From positions 12,983,392-13,047,391 of the forward strand of contig JAZBQD010000001.1 in the NCBI GenBank assembly GCA_036583965.1: a stretch of 64,000 nt of DNA, written 5' to 3'. Origin of the DNA: Prunella strophiata. Its lineage: Eukaryota > Chordata > Aves > Passeriformes > Prunellidae. Within the stretch, counting starts at the first letter, position 1. Every line of letters starts with the position of its first letter. The notes beneath the pieces were generated by a model, which was not told where the DNA came from, ran no database searches, and worked only from the letters and a program-made list of their open reading frames with translations. Positions 24,865 through 55,400 of this stretch are shown in pieces. Both the position numbers and the translations under genes were made by a program.

Positions 24865-26313
24865 ATGAGGGATCAGAACCCCAGCTGACCTCCCTGGCAG
24901 CTGTCTCTGAGGTTCCAGGGTATCCACACAGGGGATGGTGGCCAGACAGGAGCTGCTCCTCTGTGCCTCCTCCAGCACAGTGGTGATGGGGCATCAGTGC
25001 AGGAGCCCGTGAGCCTGCTCTGAATCATCCTCTGGAAGGACTTCACTTCCTTGCTCTCTGATCCAAGGCTGCTTTCTTGGCAGAAGCCTCCCCCCAGCAG
25101 TCAGTGGTGAACTCACTGCTTTGGTTGGTTGGTGTTTTTCCAGTGTTTGCTCTGATACACAATTAATGAAACGTAAGTATCTCCATTTATTGCTCTCTAG
25201 AGAATCCCTTGGATTGCAAGTCCTGCCCTTTGGGGACATTTCTATTGTTTCAGCTGCCACCAAAGCCAAGGGAAGCTAAATCACACTCTCTTCAGTGCAG
25301 TGGGAGGGAGCTCACCTGCCACTGTGCCCTGGCATTGCTTGCACTTGCCTGAGCATTGTCTTTAATGAGAGACACACTGCAGTGGCTCTGGCATTACAAG
25401 GTGACAGCCACCTGCAAGGTCTGGGCTCTGTCACCAACCCAAGCAAGGTCAAATCACTTTGAAATAGCTGACTGATCTTTCAGCATCAACAAGCAGCCTT
25501 GGAAAACTGCAAGGAAATTCTGAGAGAGGGAAATAGTTTGACATAATTGAGGTAAACAAAAAAAAGTGATCTGCCAGCCTCGTGCTACAGACCTGCTGCC
25601 AAATCTGCCAAATCTCTTTTCCAAGGGCTTCACCTGCCTGAGGAGCAAAGGTGAATCCATCCAAGCCGTGTGTGGCCAGGTCCTGGTTTAGAGGTGTGCC
25701 TGTATTTTTGAAGTGCCTGTGTGGTGGTCATGTCCCTGCTGGCATGAGACCTTCTTGATGCATTTGGTTTGGGGTTGGACAGCCCAGGAAAGACCACGAG
25801 GGCTCCCAAGCACAGTGTCCAAGGTCACAGGTACCTGGATTGATGGCTGCTCTCTTTAGCAGGTTGGTTTATGCAGCAGAGGCTTTCCTCTGCCAGTCCT
25901 TGCTGATGGAAAACACCTGCTTGGCACTAGCTGGTCTTTCTAGATCCCAGAAATGTCTGAGTAAAGCCAAGCAAAACAAGGGGCTGTGGATTTTGGGGGA
26001 GGTTTTACCTGGAGCTGTGGATGGTTTCACTGCCAGCTGTCCTGCCTTGCTCAAGGCACTCTGGCTGCACAGCACAGGGGATGAGGGAGCACCTCAGACA
26101 ACCTGCAGGTCACAGAGCAGCATTGCCAAGGAAAACAAATACCCTGGTTTGCCTCAAAAGGCTGAGCCATTACCTGCAGTGCACCAGGAGCTGCTTGGGC
26201 AGCTTTGGGAGCAGGTGGACAGGCAAAGACTTCACTGTGGGGCAGTCCTGTTCCCTGTGCCAGCCACCCCCAGGGGTTTGAGCAAGCCCTGGGTCAAAGA
26301 GACACATGGCAAG

Positions 26314-26349
26314 GGCAAGGGACCAGGGCAAGGGACCAGGGCAAGGGCA
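26314..26349 (+). repeat. Short tandem repeat, 13-bp unit x ~2.7
   Basis: The unit GGGCAAGGGACCA is repeated nearly three times without mismatch. Confidence 0.85.
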
Positions 26350-27520
26350 TCACAGGTCTGGCTGTCAGCAGCCTGTGTCACTCCCTGTGTTAAACCCATG
26401 AGAAGATGACAGCAGCTCATTCTGATTTCTCATTTTACCTCATGCATGAAGATCCCTTCTCCAGAGGGGTGAAGCCCTTGAATGTGTTCAAGAGTCCATC
26501 TAATCACTATTGCTCTGATAATCTAATTACTAAGGTGAAGTGAGGGCAGTTGATTAGAAAAAGCCACTTACAGCATGAACAGGTCAGAGCTTTGAGCCCA
26601 AGTTTGGTTTTTTCAACTTCTTTGACTTGAAATGATTTCAGAGAATTTGCAGGACCACAACACAGGTCTAGGCTAACCAGCACAAGGTCTGTTTTTCAGG
26701 CATATGCTGCTTTTACCCACAGTGTTGATATGAGTAATTCTCACCTTCTTCCTCTCCCCTGTGCCAGGTAGTGACTAGAGTTAAAATAATTTAAGATCTA
26801 TCATTTTCAGAGTATTTTTAACCACTTCCTTTCACAGTGAAGCCTCACAAACCCTCATGTCTGGCTGCAGATTGCAGCTTGAATAAACTGCCTTGCATTT
26901 GCACCCTGCTTCAATCCATCTCCAAAGGCAGCAGCAGCTCCCAAAGAGCTGCAGCTTGGATGGCCCAGGGCAGAGTTTAAGGACACACCAACCACCCCAG
27001 AGAGAGCAGCTGTGCTCTCCTACCTTGTGTCAAACACCACTGCACTTTGGTCAGAGCTCACAGAGCTCATGCTTTCATTTGCTGCTTTTCCTTATTCCAC
27101 ACACAGGGGATTATTTTAAAATAGAGACTTTTTAAGAAGCTCTTAGACATTCACAGGACTCAGCCTGTTAGTGAGCAAGGTGCTTCACTTGAGGCATTTG
27201 AGCAGCCCTGCTGAGGTCAGGGGGCAGCTGCACATGGTCAAGAGCCCAGAGAAACCCAAGGGCCAGAGGATTTCCTGACTATGGGGCATCCACTGGAGCA
27301 GAACAGCAACAAACACATCTAACAGCATATTTATACACCTTAGATGAGAACAACTTGTTCAGCAGCACTCTGCCACTGCAACAGTTACATTTATGCATGC
27401 AAAAATCTCACAAAATCTGGCACAGACCCACTGTGGTTTGATGCAAAATAGCCTAAAAACAACCGCAGCAACAAAACCTCCAGCAGAGCTTGCTATTAAA
27501 AATCCCCTTAAAATAAAGCA

Positions 27521-27541
27521 GAGAGAGAGAGAGAGAGAGAG
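27521..27541 (+). repeat. (GA)n microsatellite
   Basis: About ten perfect GA dinucleotides. Confidence 0.95.
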
Positions 27542-28380
27542 AAATAGCAGTGATGATTTCCTCATTCACAATCAGCCAGAGAAGAGAACTGCTAGCATTT
27601 GGGGAGATATTTATCACACAGTAGCTGCAGCATCAGCCTGGCTTACTTCAGCACCCAGCACTTAACATGTGCCACGAGAGCCCTTCCTCTGCAGACAGAG
27701 CTCAGCTGGGTCAGGCTCAGACACAGACCCAAAAACAGGGGTGGGAAGTGTTTTGCCAAATGGCCACTTGCTAACAGCACCAAAGCCAAAATTAGTATTT
27801 GAGGAAGCTTAGCTTCAGGCTGTTGTTTGCAAGCAGCAGTGTTAAATTGTCAGAAAGCACAAATAAGCCTGATTTTTGGTCACATCTGTCACTAACAACT
27901 CTACCTGCTAGCAGTGGAAAAAGCTGGAAGAAAAATTTCAACATAGGGTCATGCAGGAAACTGTAACCAGAAAAATCACTGGGAGCCCTTGGCCTGGTCC
28001 TGGGAAGCTTGAGGCTCTTTGCCATTAAATTTCAGCAAAATATAGGACACCCCCTTCTCTCATTTAAGGTACTCTGGGAGGTAGTAGAATAAACTCCATA
28101 AGCTACCACCTTCATGGTATTCTTTTTCCCTTTTTCTGGCTCCTCTACAAGGGCAGGACAACCCATATTAATCCCATTCCCAGGTTTTTAACAGAAGCAC
28201 TGCCAGCAACCAGACACGATCACTTACTACTTCTATTAAAAAATACTATCATGTTTTAAAAACAAACTGTTAGATCTCTGCAAGAGAATAAATAAATCAG
28301 AGGAGCAAATGCAGAGCTGCAGCCAAGAACAAGTCCTTGCTGCTGGGATTGTGGGATTCCCAAAATTCAGGTTATGGAAG

Positions 28381-28700
28381 GGAAAAGCACCGAGGGCAGT
28401 GACAGGGAGTGCAGTCCTTAACTGTGCCCAGCTGTCGCCTGTGTACCGCAATTCCCAAGGGACCAGCACAGTGGGAGAGGCGTTTTCCCTGCCCTGCCGA
28501 GAGTACCGAGAGGAGGCACTGCCACCTCCCGTCTGCCGGCTGCAACAGGCAGCGAGCCCGGCAGGGCAGGACCCGCAGCACTGCTGGCATTTCCTGAGCG
28601 CACTCAGACCCACTCGAGCGGACGAGAAGGGTTTGGGGGCTGCAAGAGCACTCTGCAGGCAGCCCGGCTGCTTCGAGCCCAGTTTGTTTATGGCATCACG
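28381..28700. promoter_or_regulatory. Isolated CpG-rich islet (intergenic)
   Basis: I counted about 18 CpGs in 320 bases by eye, against almost none in the surrounding kilobases, with GC near 60%. It carries overlapping open frames on both strands (153 codons plus, 164 codons minus) that match no family I know. A good donor-like GAAAG|GTAAGA lies at about 28,774. It may be an orphan CpG island, an unannotated first exon, or old mobile DNA. Confidence 0.35.
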
Positions 28701-28756
28701 AGCACCCAGCACAGACCCTGCTGCCACCACAACTGGAGCCAGGCAGCAGCAAACAG

Positions 28757-29262
28757 TGTGTGAGAAATAGGAAAGGTAAGATTTTTAGAAAGCTGGGAAA
28801 GCAGGTCTTAGAAATATAAAGAACAGAGAACTCAGAACTAGCAGCAGCTGCAAAGTCTGAAAGTAGAAAAAGTTACAATGGTATAGTAAGTAAGGATAGC
28901 TTGAGTTTTAGGCTTAGCTAAGATAGACCTTAAGACTGCAGAAAAATATGCTTAGTAAGATACTAGAATGTTTTAGCTTAATAATGAAGTATTGTCTTCT
29001 TTCTATTAACAATACACAAGTAAGCACTGTGTGAAGCAGGTGTACATGTACTTTTAGCAATTGGCTAGAACAACTGTCTGTAAGCTTTAGCAATATGCTA
29101 TTGGTTAAAAAGTTTTTTAAATGTTCTGTAACAAAGAAATCTTCAGCTGTTGCTGGTTGTACATGAGCTTTTGCCATCTTTCTATTACCTAAACTATGTA
29201 GGAGGCTGATGCTGCAATAAAAGCTCAAGGAACATATCCCAGCAGTCCCACCCTGTTAGTAA
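28757..29262 (+). mobile_element. Candidate solo LTR of an endogenous retrovirus
   Basis: About 500 bases, AT-rich and unlike the CpG-rich block just before it. It starts with TG, has an inverted CCAAT motif (ATTGGTT) at about 29,097-29,104, and has a plus-strand AATAAA at 29,216-29,221 followed by a short tail. That is the usual U3-R-U5 order of a retroviral LTR. No gag, pol or env sequence, primer-binding site or polypurine tract was seen beside it, so it would be a solitary LTR. I could not find a clear CA end or a target-site duplication. It could instead be a non-coding exon or ordinary unique DNA. Confidence 0.4.
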
Positions 29263-29307
29263 AAAAACCTCCAAATACAATAGTGGGACAAATCAGACCC
29301 AAACCAG

Positions 29308-32300
29308 GCTTTCATACATTTGTATGTTTATTATTTCAAAGTACAGTATATACATAAGGTATAGCAATACCTTCGAAAACTTTATACAGAAACAGGTATC
29401 TACAAAATTAAATCAACAAGACATTCTGTGTATAGGACTTGCACACATGGATTGGAAGAATCAACAGTTTCAGTTAGAACACAAAAATGGGAAGGAAACA
29501 CCCATCCATCTGGGAAAAGCTCTAAATACCACCCAGCTCCCTCTGCAACACAGGCACCTGTCCCTGGACAGGTGAGACAGGGTACACCTGATTCCTTGTG
29601 CCACCTACTGCTGCCACTGTGCTCACTGTCACAGTGACTGGCACAGGAAGGGTGAAGGCCCCTTGGGACAGGCCTTGCCCTCTGAATCCCTCCCTAATTC
29701 AGGTCTCTGCAGCATGTGGACACCCAGGTTTACAGCTGATGCACTGGAAGCCAGACATAGTGTTTTTAAATTTTTCTTTTTTAGTTATGAACCAAAACGT
29801 TGCAATTAGAAGTATTTTAAGAGAGATACTACAGGTGTTGCCAGCAACAAGTGAAGATAATGAGAAAATGCTCAAGGAAGAAATCAATCTCCAGTTTTCT
29901 GGACACTATAATTAAAAATATTGCACGAGTCTGTATGGCAGCAAGCCAGTGATTTCTGTAGCATAAAATTGTATTCTTCAGGTCAGAGGGTCTGGCTTCT
30001 GACAATGACAGTGTTGGATTTTACAGAGGGTGGAAAAGCATAGGCAGCTTTCTTGTAGGGCCTCTAACAACATCTGTTTGTGCGATGTTTGAATGAAAAG
30101 AGCACCCTGAGTATTTAAGAAACAGATGTTGAAGCTTGTAAGACACAATCAGCCACAAGCTTGGAATTTTCAAAAGCAGCCTGTGGCAATTACATGTCTA
30201 ATGGACACTGAATTTCAGTGACAGGCATGTAGCTACATGCTCCAGGCTGCCTTCATGATTAGCTTATGAATTTACCAGTTTGTCTCTAAAATTCAGTTTA
30301 TCTGAGGACAGTTTGCAGTTTCAGGTCCATAATACAACTTCCAAAACAAGGATAAGTGGGATGAGATTGCTACACAAGGCTCACACCCACCCTGCACCAG
30401 CTGGTGCTCACACACCCCACAGAAACACCTTTCCACAGGAAGTGTTCTCAGAACTGCACCAACAGCATCACACTCCTGACAAGCCACCCCATGGAAACAG
30501 GGCCAGCAACATTTCATGGATGATGCATCACTGCCTCTCAAAAAGGAGGAACATCCTTATGCCAAGTTGCTGGCAGACCCCATCAGGTACCCATCACACC
30601 CCAGGCTGACTGCAGAGCCACTTGCCAATGTGCAAGCCAGAATGACTTTTCCATCTCCAACAGATATGTTTAAAATAACACCTGTGGATGACAGCTTTGG
30701 TCCATGAAAACACTGTGTACAAAAAACAACGTGGTATTTTGGCTGCTTTGTGTGTCTCCATAACCAAGGGGGGAAAAAAAAAGTCTGAGAAGTTATTAGT
30801 GCTACAAAGAGCAAGCAGCATTTCAGCAGGGCAGGAGGACAGCTAACTAGGTTTCTCAACTTAAAAGGAGAACAACCATGCCAAAAAGAAATAAGAATTT
30901 CCACAAAGCCATTGCACTGATTCCATCTGCACCACACCCCTCCTTCATTCACACTGTACACCTGGAGAACATACATTAAAAGATTACAATATTAACATGG
31001 TATCTAAAATACTGGAATCATTCAGCTGAATGTCTGACAACATCCAGAGATCTGGTACATTAAAGCATGAAAACACAAACATACAAGAGCTAAGCTATGT
31101 TTTAGCATGCAAATTGTTCTAAAGTACTTTCAGCAGAAGGTCCAAGCTCAGTCATGAACAACTGTCTGTTCACTTCCTGGAAGCTGGGACAAATCTGTTT
31201 CAGCAGAGCCAGGTATTTGCCTCTTCACATCACTTAAAGAACAGTAAAGCAGAAGTAGTCCCATGACTGGACTGGCCCAGATTTCCTAACATTGCTCTCA
31301 GGAATTAGAAAAATAGATATATAAAAACCCACCAGATTAAAGGCTTGCAGTTTCTATGTAATACTTGTTCAGGTTTTAAACTATTTGCTCCCATTCTCCC
31401 TTCCAAAGGAATACTTAATCCTTTGACACTGAAGGGACCTGCCATCCCAGACTCTTGAAGCTCTGGACCACAAACCAGGTCTTGATCCCAACAAGGACTT
31501 TCAGAGATGCCCATCTTTAAACTAACAAGGAAGTCCCACTGTCTTGAACCAAACTATTCAAATCAAATTAAGCTCTTTTGCTCAATTTGTATTATTACAA
31601 AGCTCAGGCAATTCAGTGGCATGTGAAAATGGAGTTCACACCCCTAAGTCACCCAGATGTCTGATCAATTCTCCTCCTCTGTGCTGCCAAATTCAGGTCC
31701 CTCCAGTAAGAGATTCTCCCCACACCCCCCTTTTTGATTAAAGTAGCTAAAGCATTGCTATTGTAAATGTACAATGACTCTTTTTTCATGGCAATAGGAA
31801 GTTCAAGTATTTAATAAAAACCTGAAATATATATTTACACGGTGAACTGCTCAATTGATTTTGGTCAAAAGGTGATAGATACAGAAACTACACATTTACT
31901 GCTGGAATAAAGATATTTCAGATCCTGTATATTACTTATCCTGGAATTAAAATGTGAACATGATGTTGTGACTAACCCACATCTTGTCACCTTGATACTC
32001 TTCCTCCATCACCCTCTCAGTCACTGAAAGACTAAGTAACAGTTTTCAGTTATTTTCACCAACTAATTCTTCTCAACAGTAAAATCAAGGAGTTGCACAG
32101 ATTTCTGTGCCACTTTCACAGTCCAGCAATATATTGAAATCCCATTTAGATCCATTTCTTGTTTCTTACCATTACTGTCACTAGTTGGTCTAGTCAAAGC
32201 TAATGAAAAAATTTCACTGGCTTCCATTTGTCTTTGAAAACAGATGTAATCACCATGTCTACATGTACTTACATAGATTTGCAATGGGCAGCTTAAACTC

Positions 32301-33089
32301 CTTAAATGCTGTTAGTTATGCAGAAGCCCAGAGAACTTTATTAACCAATTATCTGATATCAGATTTCTTTTGATCCAAATGTCTAAGGATCAAGGGTTTA
32401 CAAAATTTGCTGAACTGACATTGGTTTCAGCTACATGAACTCAAAAACTGAATCAGAACACTTCCTAATTCCTTAATTTGACTGTTGTTTCACTCCTCTG
32501 GAATAAAGGAATTGACCAGCTGAATGTTAATCTAAAGCAGAAAATATGCACTATCATGGTCACCACTTAAAACCCAAAATTTTGTAACAAAGCATTATTC
32601 CATGCATATGTCAAAAATGCTTAATCAACCCAAAGATCAGAAATAGTATGCAAGAAAGGAAATAAATGTCTTAAAGCCCTTAAAGCTCAGTAACACTGGA
32701 TATGTTCAATAGCAACTAAGACATAATTGGCTTTATTTTTTTTTCAAGCTCCATCATTAAGAGACTGATTAATTACACAGTGCAGAAATTAAAATCTCAT
32801 GGCAACTCACTCCAAACAGTCTGCACTGCAAAGCATCAGTAATTCAAATAGAAGTTTCAGATAAATGTAGTGTGCAGTGAATTTCAGCAGTGCCTCAGGC
32901 TGGTCCTGGGTAGACAGAACCACACAGATGCCAAACCCTGTTGATCTCTCACACGAGTGAGCCTGTGTGGCCAAAGGCTTCTTCTGCAAAAACCCAGATG
33001 CTTGTGCTGGCAGGCAGAATGTAAAACACAGTGGTCTGTAGCACCTGCCTTCCTGCATCTTCATGCTGGTTAGTCCCCAGAAGTTTTAG
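29308..33089 (-). other. CCDC186: CCDC186 3' UTR (inferred extent)
   Basis: No other coding sequence follows the stop codon at 33,090. The sequence is AT-rich and free of recognised interspersed repeats down to a minus-strand AATAAA at 29,332-29,327. Cleavage is expected 10-25 bases beyond, and a T/G-rich downstream stretch follows at about 29,270-29,305. A 3.8 kb 3' UTR is in line with the long UTR of the mammalian gene. Earlier AATAAA hexamers at 32,737-32,732 and 32,343-32,338 could give shorter isoforms. The extent is inferred; RNA data would fix it. Confidence 0.55.
29327..29332 (-). terminator. Probable distal polyadenylation signal of CCDC186
   Basis: Minus-strand AATAAA with a T/G-rich element downstream at about 29,270-29,305. 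It lies about 110 bases from the plus-strand AATAAA of an LTR-like element, so the two signals converge. Confidence 0.5.
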
Positions 33090-50799
<17,710 letters not shown>

Positions 50800-51569
50800 A
50801 ATCTTCCTTTGGAAATCTAGATGGAGAATTCATATTACAACATATTACATACAGTATCAAAAGAGATTGAGATAGGAGAAATAAAGGCTACTAGAAAGTA
50901 AAATTCAAAGTGCAAAATATTTAGATACAGGTTATACAGAGTTTGTTGATCTTTCAGCCCAACTTTTAAGTAAATGCTCCAATACAAGTTTTTCTAAGAG
51001 AAGATGAGAAACGAGGGATAGAGAACAGGAAGCAGAGAGATAGTAAATGTCAAGACAATAAAAAAGCAGAACTTTTTAGAATTAGTAATTCTACCATTTA
51101 AATCCACAAAAATTCCAAGTAACCACTTCTAAAAAATACTTCATAACAATCAGTAACATTAAAAGATTAGGCATCCAGGGTCTTACAGCTTTCACTTCCC
51201 TATACATGATTTGAAAGCAACAATATGTCTTGACTTACTCATTTTTACAAGATAGAATGACTCCCTGATCCAGCCAGAATATCCAATTTCCTCAGTGTCA
51301 TGTCCTCACTGAGAATTCATAAAGCAAAATGCATCTATATCCAGGAAACTAAGAGAAGGGGCTGGGGGAGGATGGGGGTGAGATTCTCTTTTCCCATCTG
51401 TTTTCAAGCAACCAAAATCCCCTGTGGAAGAGCACAGATGGTCTGTGGCAGACCTGCTCTCTCAAACAGTAGCTTGCAGAGCAAGGACTTGAAAAGCTCA
51501 GTAGAAGCTCTCTAGAAGGACACCATAGTGAGATCCAAATTGCCAAAATAATTATGGAAGAGCCTGGGT

Positions 51570-51617
51570 ATAATACTTTTTTATTTATAATACTTTTTCA
51601 TTTATAATACTTTTTCA
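51570..51617 (+). repeat. Short tandem repeat, 17-bp unit x ~2.8
   Basis: Three adjacent copies of ATAATACTTTTTCATTT with small differences, within the presumed first intron of CCDC186. Confidence 0.85.
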
Positions 51618-52360
51618 GGAATCCCAGATGGTCCAGTATCTGAAAAGACTACTGGCATTTTTAGCAAGCACAGGAAGCCCTTATTTCCATTAGGAGAAAT
51701 TCATTACAGCAGTCCTAACTTTTACATGCAACCCTATCCTCCTACACTGGATAATTCAGGCTATTTATAAACAAGGCAAACTTTTCATTTATAAATTCAA
51801 CTCTGCTATTCCAAGACGTATCTCAAAGGAAGTGCTTACTTGCCACATCACACTTGTTTCCATCCTTGCTTTCTGACTTGTTCAGCTCTCCCTTACACAG
51901 CCAGACCATCTGAGCCCCTCAGGTACTTGCTCCTTCCTTTGCCTCAGCCTGCAAGGAAACCTTTTGTGCTGTTTGGCTTCACTCCATTCCCCCAGAGTGC
52001 TGCCTTATTAACCAACACTTCCTACTGAGGCTCACATTGTTAAAACAGAGGGATTTAAGAATCCCATTAGGCCTGTCACCAATTGCTACCACTGTCACCT
52101 TTCACTGTTAGGCACAAAAAGCAGCTCCAGCCCAGCTCTTTCTACTAGGAAATACCATCCCACAAACACCTCCTACAAGTACCTGAAACCTACAGCTGGG
52201 CTACAACTGGGATTTAATCAACAAGAGGGAAACTGAGCACTCAGCTGAGAGTATGGAAGGGAACATATCACAACTGGACAAGAGTCACAAATCAGCAAAT
52301 GAGAAGCACACATTTTTTAAGGCAACAAGCAAACAACCTTTCCTGTTTTGGTTTCCAAGC

Positions 52361-52470
52361 AAAAAAAAAATCCCAAATGGTACAGCCTCTAACCCAGTAC
52401 AAATTAGGTACCAAAAAAAAAAAAATCCCCAATGGTACAGCCTCTAACCCAGTACAAATCAGTAGGTACC
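52361..52470 (+). repeat. Tandem duplication of a 52/58-bp unit, each headed by an A run
   Basis: Copy one spans 52,361-52,412 and copy two 52,413-52,470. Each starts with 10-13 A residues, then TCCCAAATGGTACAGCC or its near copy, and ends GGTACC. Copy two has small indels (GTA inserted near its end). It lies in the presumed intron 1. Confidence 0.92.
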
Positions 52471-55400
52471 AGAACACAACTGGTAAGGGAGAGGTACAAA
52501 TGAGCATAGAGATGGGGAATGAGAGAGTCTGTACAATGTGACAAGGATTGCCCATTCTACAAACAGATCTTCTCTGGTATTAATAAAATCCCTGATTACC
52601 CTTTGCTTCAAAAGATTTATGTTTAGGTCAACACTGGAACCAGCAAATCCCACCACTTGCTTTGTGCAGTCCAAACAAATGCTCTTTTGGAACCCATCTA
52701 TCCTTTGGTAACTTCTGCTAGTAATGAAAGTTCACAGTGTATTATTATTATTATTCTCAAACAAAATAAACCCAACTGACAGTCTCAATGTGAAAGTAAA
52801 AGTGAACATAAATGTAAGAAAAAGTATTCAGTTTGATAGTCACAGAACACATCAGTTCCTACTTAATTAAACTGCTGTTAAAAACCAATGCTTTCAGACT
52901 ACTGCACTTTAAACCATCAATAATCATAAGATAATTTGCCAATTATGCAGATAAGACAAGAAAAATTCACCTTCTAGTATCTGTTCCCTCTTGTCAAAAG
53001 AAGTTTATAATCCACACACTCAGCTGTAGAAGATATTGTATTAGCATAAAGCTGAGGAACTGGTTTTTTCTCTAGTAGTTACTCTAGTCAAAGTCCTTGA
53101 TGATGCTTTCTCTGGAATGATCAGAGTGGGGTTTTTACCTCGTTTTAAGCCTTTTTTAAAGTACCCTCTGAAGTATTACAGAACATCCCAAAATTTGCAG
53201 TTGTTTGATGTACTACTGCCTCAAACCTGCTTCTGACTGCCCAGCTGCTGCAGTTCACCTTCAACATAATAAAGACAGTGGTAAAATTGGATACATGAAA
53301 TTTCATGTTGGTTGTTACACATAAAATTTCCAGTACAGTCAGCAAACTGGAGGGTATTTATGTCCACATGGAAGCAACAAGTGAAAAATACAGCCCTGTT
53401 AAAGAGTACATTAGGAAGGTCACTAAGTTTTCTTTTTATTGTGTTACTTCCTTCTGTAAATAATACTGTGAATTAGTATTACAAAGACTAATCTACATGG
53501 AAGCAGAAATACAATTATTTGCACAACTCAGTCACAGAGAAAAAAGAGCCACTGACACCATATCCATAGTAACTTAGTTATTAATCATAAATAAAGTGTA
53601 GGTTTTATATCAAACACATGAGGAAATCTGAGTAATGATTATACAAATCAGTTAAAGCATGAAAAGTAAATTATGATGATTCAGTGTTCCCTGCGGTCGT
53701 ACTTTAATTTTCAGTGCTACCTAGAATATAATTTACCACATGAAGTTCACAGTCTTTATGATTCCAATACACTGGATTTAGCCTTATCTGTCCAAATCTA
53801 CCTGGGTAGACCTATCTGCATCTGTTCATGACATACATATATTTTTTCCCCCTACTGTCAGTGAATGATATTAGCTTTTACGTTCTAATAGCTAACTCTT
53901 AAACAGAAATTAAATAACTGATCACAGGATCACAGTTTATTTTCACGCCAGAAATGTGCAGACAAAGAACTCATGTGAAGCAGCTGTCAATGCAAATTCA
54001 TACTGATATTCAAATATCTCTTGAATATTCAAAGTTGTTCTGCCTACCTCAGGCAACTGAATATAACAGCTACTTCCTATATAATGCCAGAGACAGAAAA
54101 CTGAAGTGATGTCACTAAAGAAAAGGCTCATGGTTTGTAAGCAAAACATTTTGTGTGACAAAAGAATCAATCAGTCTAGCAGTAGCCAGTTGAGATGAAA
54201 CATGCTAATATTTGACTGTTTAATATCAAATATACAAATCCATCAAGCTCCAGATAATATTTGGACACCACCTGATAGGAGCTCCACACCTTCCTAGGTT
54301 TAATATCCATCTTGTATTACCCTACTCATCCTTACAAATTACTTTTTCAAAATCAGGGATGTACTAAGGTAATGTATCCTGCATTAAGGAAACAAAATAG
54401 TTTAGTGCCTCTTATGATGTCTTCAGAAGGCATCAAAAACAATCAAAAAAGGCAAATCTTGACTGAAGTAATTATGTAATGATATGCTTAAACATCAAAC
54501 AAGCACACTGTGTTGAGTGACAGCAAAGTGCTGGGTTCTTGCACTGTTTTGCAAAGCTTCTACCTTCAACCACCTGCTCTGCTCCTTCCTTAGGCCTGAC
54601 CATCATCTTGGCAACAGGGCAGAAGTGTGATGTGTGTCTCACCCCGGAGTGTGAGTCCCTCCTGCTGCCTGTGCCACAGGACCTTCTCCAAGCAGCACTG
54701 AGAGGCCCAGCCCAAGCCTGCTTGCCCACATGCCATGAATGACTGCCATCCATCCAGGCAGCATGTGAGAAGCTGTCACTGCCCTGTGACACTTTCTGCA
54801 GCTGTGACAGGACTCTGCCTGACTGGACTGGTGTAACTGGCCTGACCAGCTGTCCTGCTCTGTTTTACAGCTCACAATTAGCCTGACACTCAAACACGCC
54901 TTCCCCATGCTCCTGTTCCTCAGCAGAGGCAGCTGGCTGTGCTTTCCCCAGTGCAGTAACACAACACCATGCAAGTGGAAATACATCAATTCAGATCCTG
55001 GTGATGAGAGCAGCAGGAATGAGGAACAGGAGCACAGCTCAGCCACGTTTGCAAAACATCTCCCCATACATCAGAACACAGGCAAGTTGTACCCTTCAAA
55101 ACCAAAACTGCCTTTTTTTTTAAACACCCATTGTTTTTTCTCATCACAGATGTGTTCTTTAAAGATGCAAAGAGCATACATATTTTCCATCATTATTCAC
55201 AAAACTAATTTTAGATCTGCATCAGCACAGATCATCTCCAAGTTCCAATGTAACATCTAAAACAAGTAAGTAGTTAAAGAGCTGGCACAGGACAGACATT
55301 TAAGGCTGGTACTGGCAAGGGTTACAACCATTTATCACACTGCTTAAACTAAGATGTGCTTATCTGCTAAACTGCTGATAGCACAGCTGACTGGAATGAG

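Larger units (their letters stand above)
24865..28380. other. Intergenic, nothing recognised beyond simple repeats
   Basis: No exon or further transposon was recognised. Two short tandem repeats are listed separately. ADRB1, the left neighbour of CCDC186 in mammals, is an intronless receptor gene and would be obvious; it is absent here. Confidence 0.55.

Noticed and set aside
28236..28770. 153- and 164-codon frames on opposite strands as genes
   Set aside because: Both overlap the CpG-rich islet, where stops are scarce because of GC content; neither resembles a known protein.
1..29000. ADRB1, expected left neighbour of CCDC186
   Set aside because: No long intronless receptor frame or seven-helix pattern is present; the gene presumably lies beyond the left edge.
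53921..53936. Second CR1 terminus (minus strand, ATCACAGGATCACAG)
   Set aside because: Only the octamer-like end is present; no CR1 3' UTR sequence follows, so a chance match is likely.
54639..55067. 142-codon minus-strand frame in presumed intron 1
   Set aside because: No recognised domain, no matching splice phase to CCDC186, and an overlapping open frame on the other strand.
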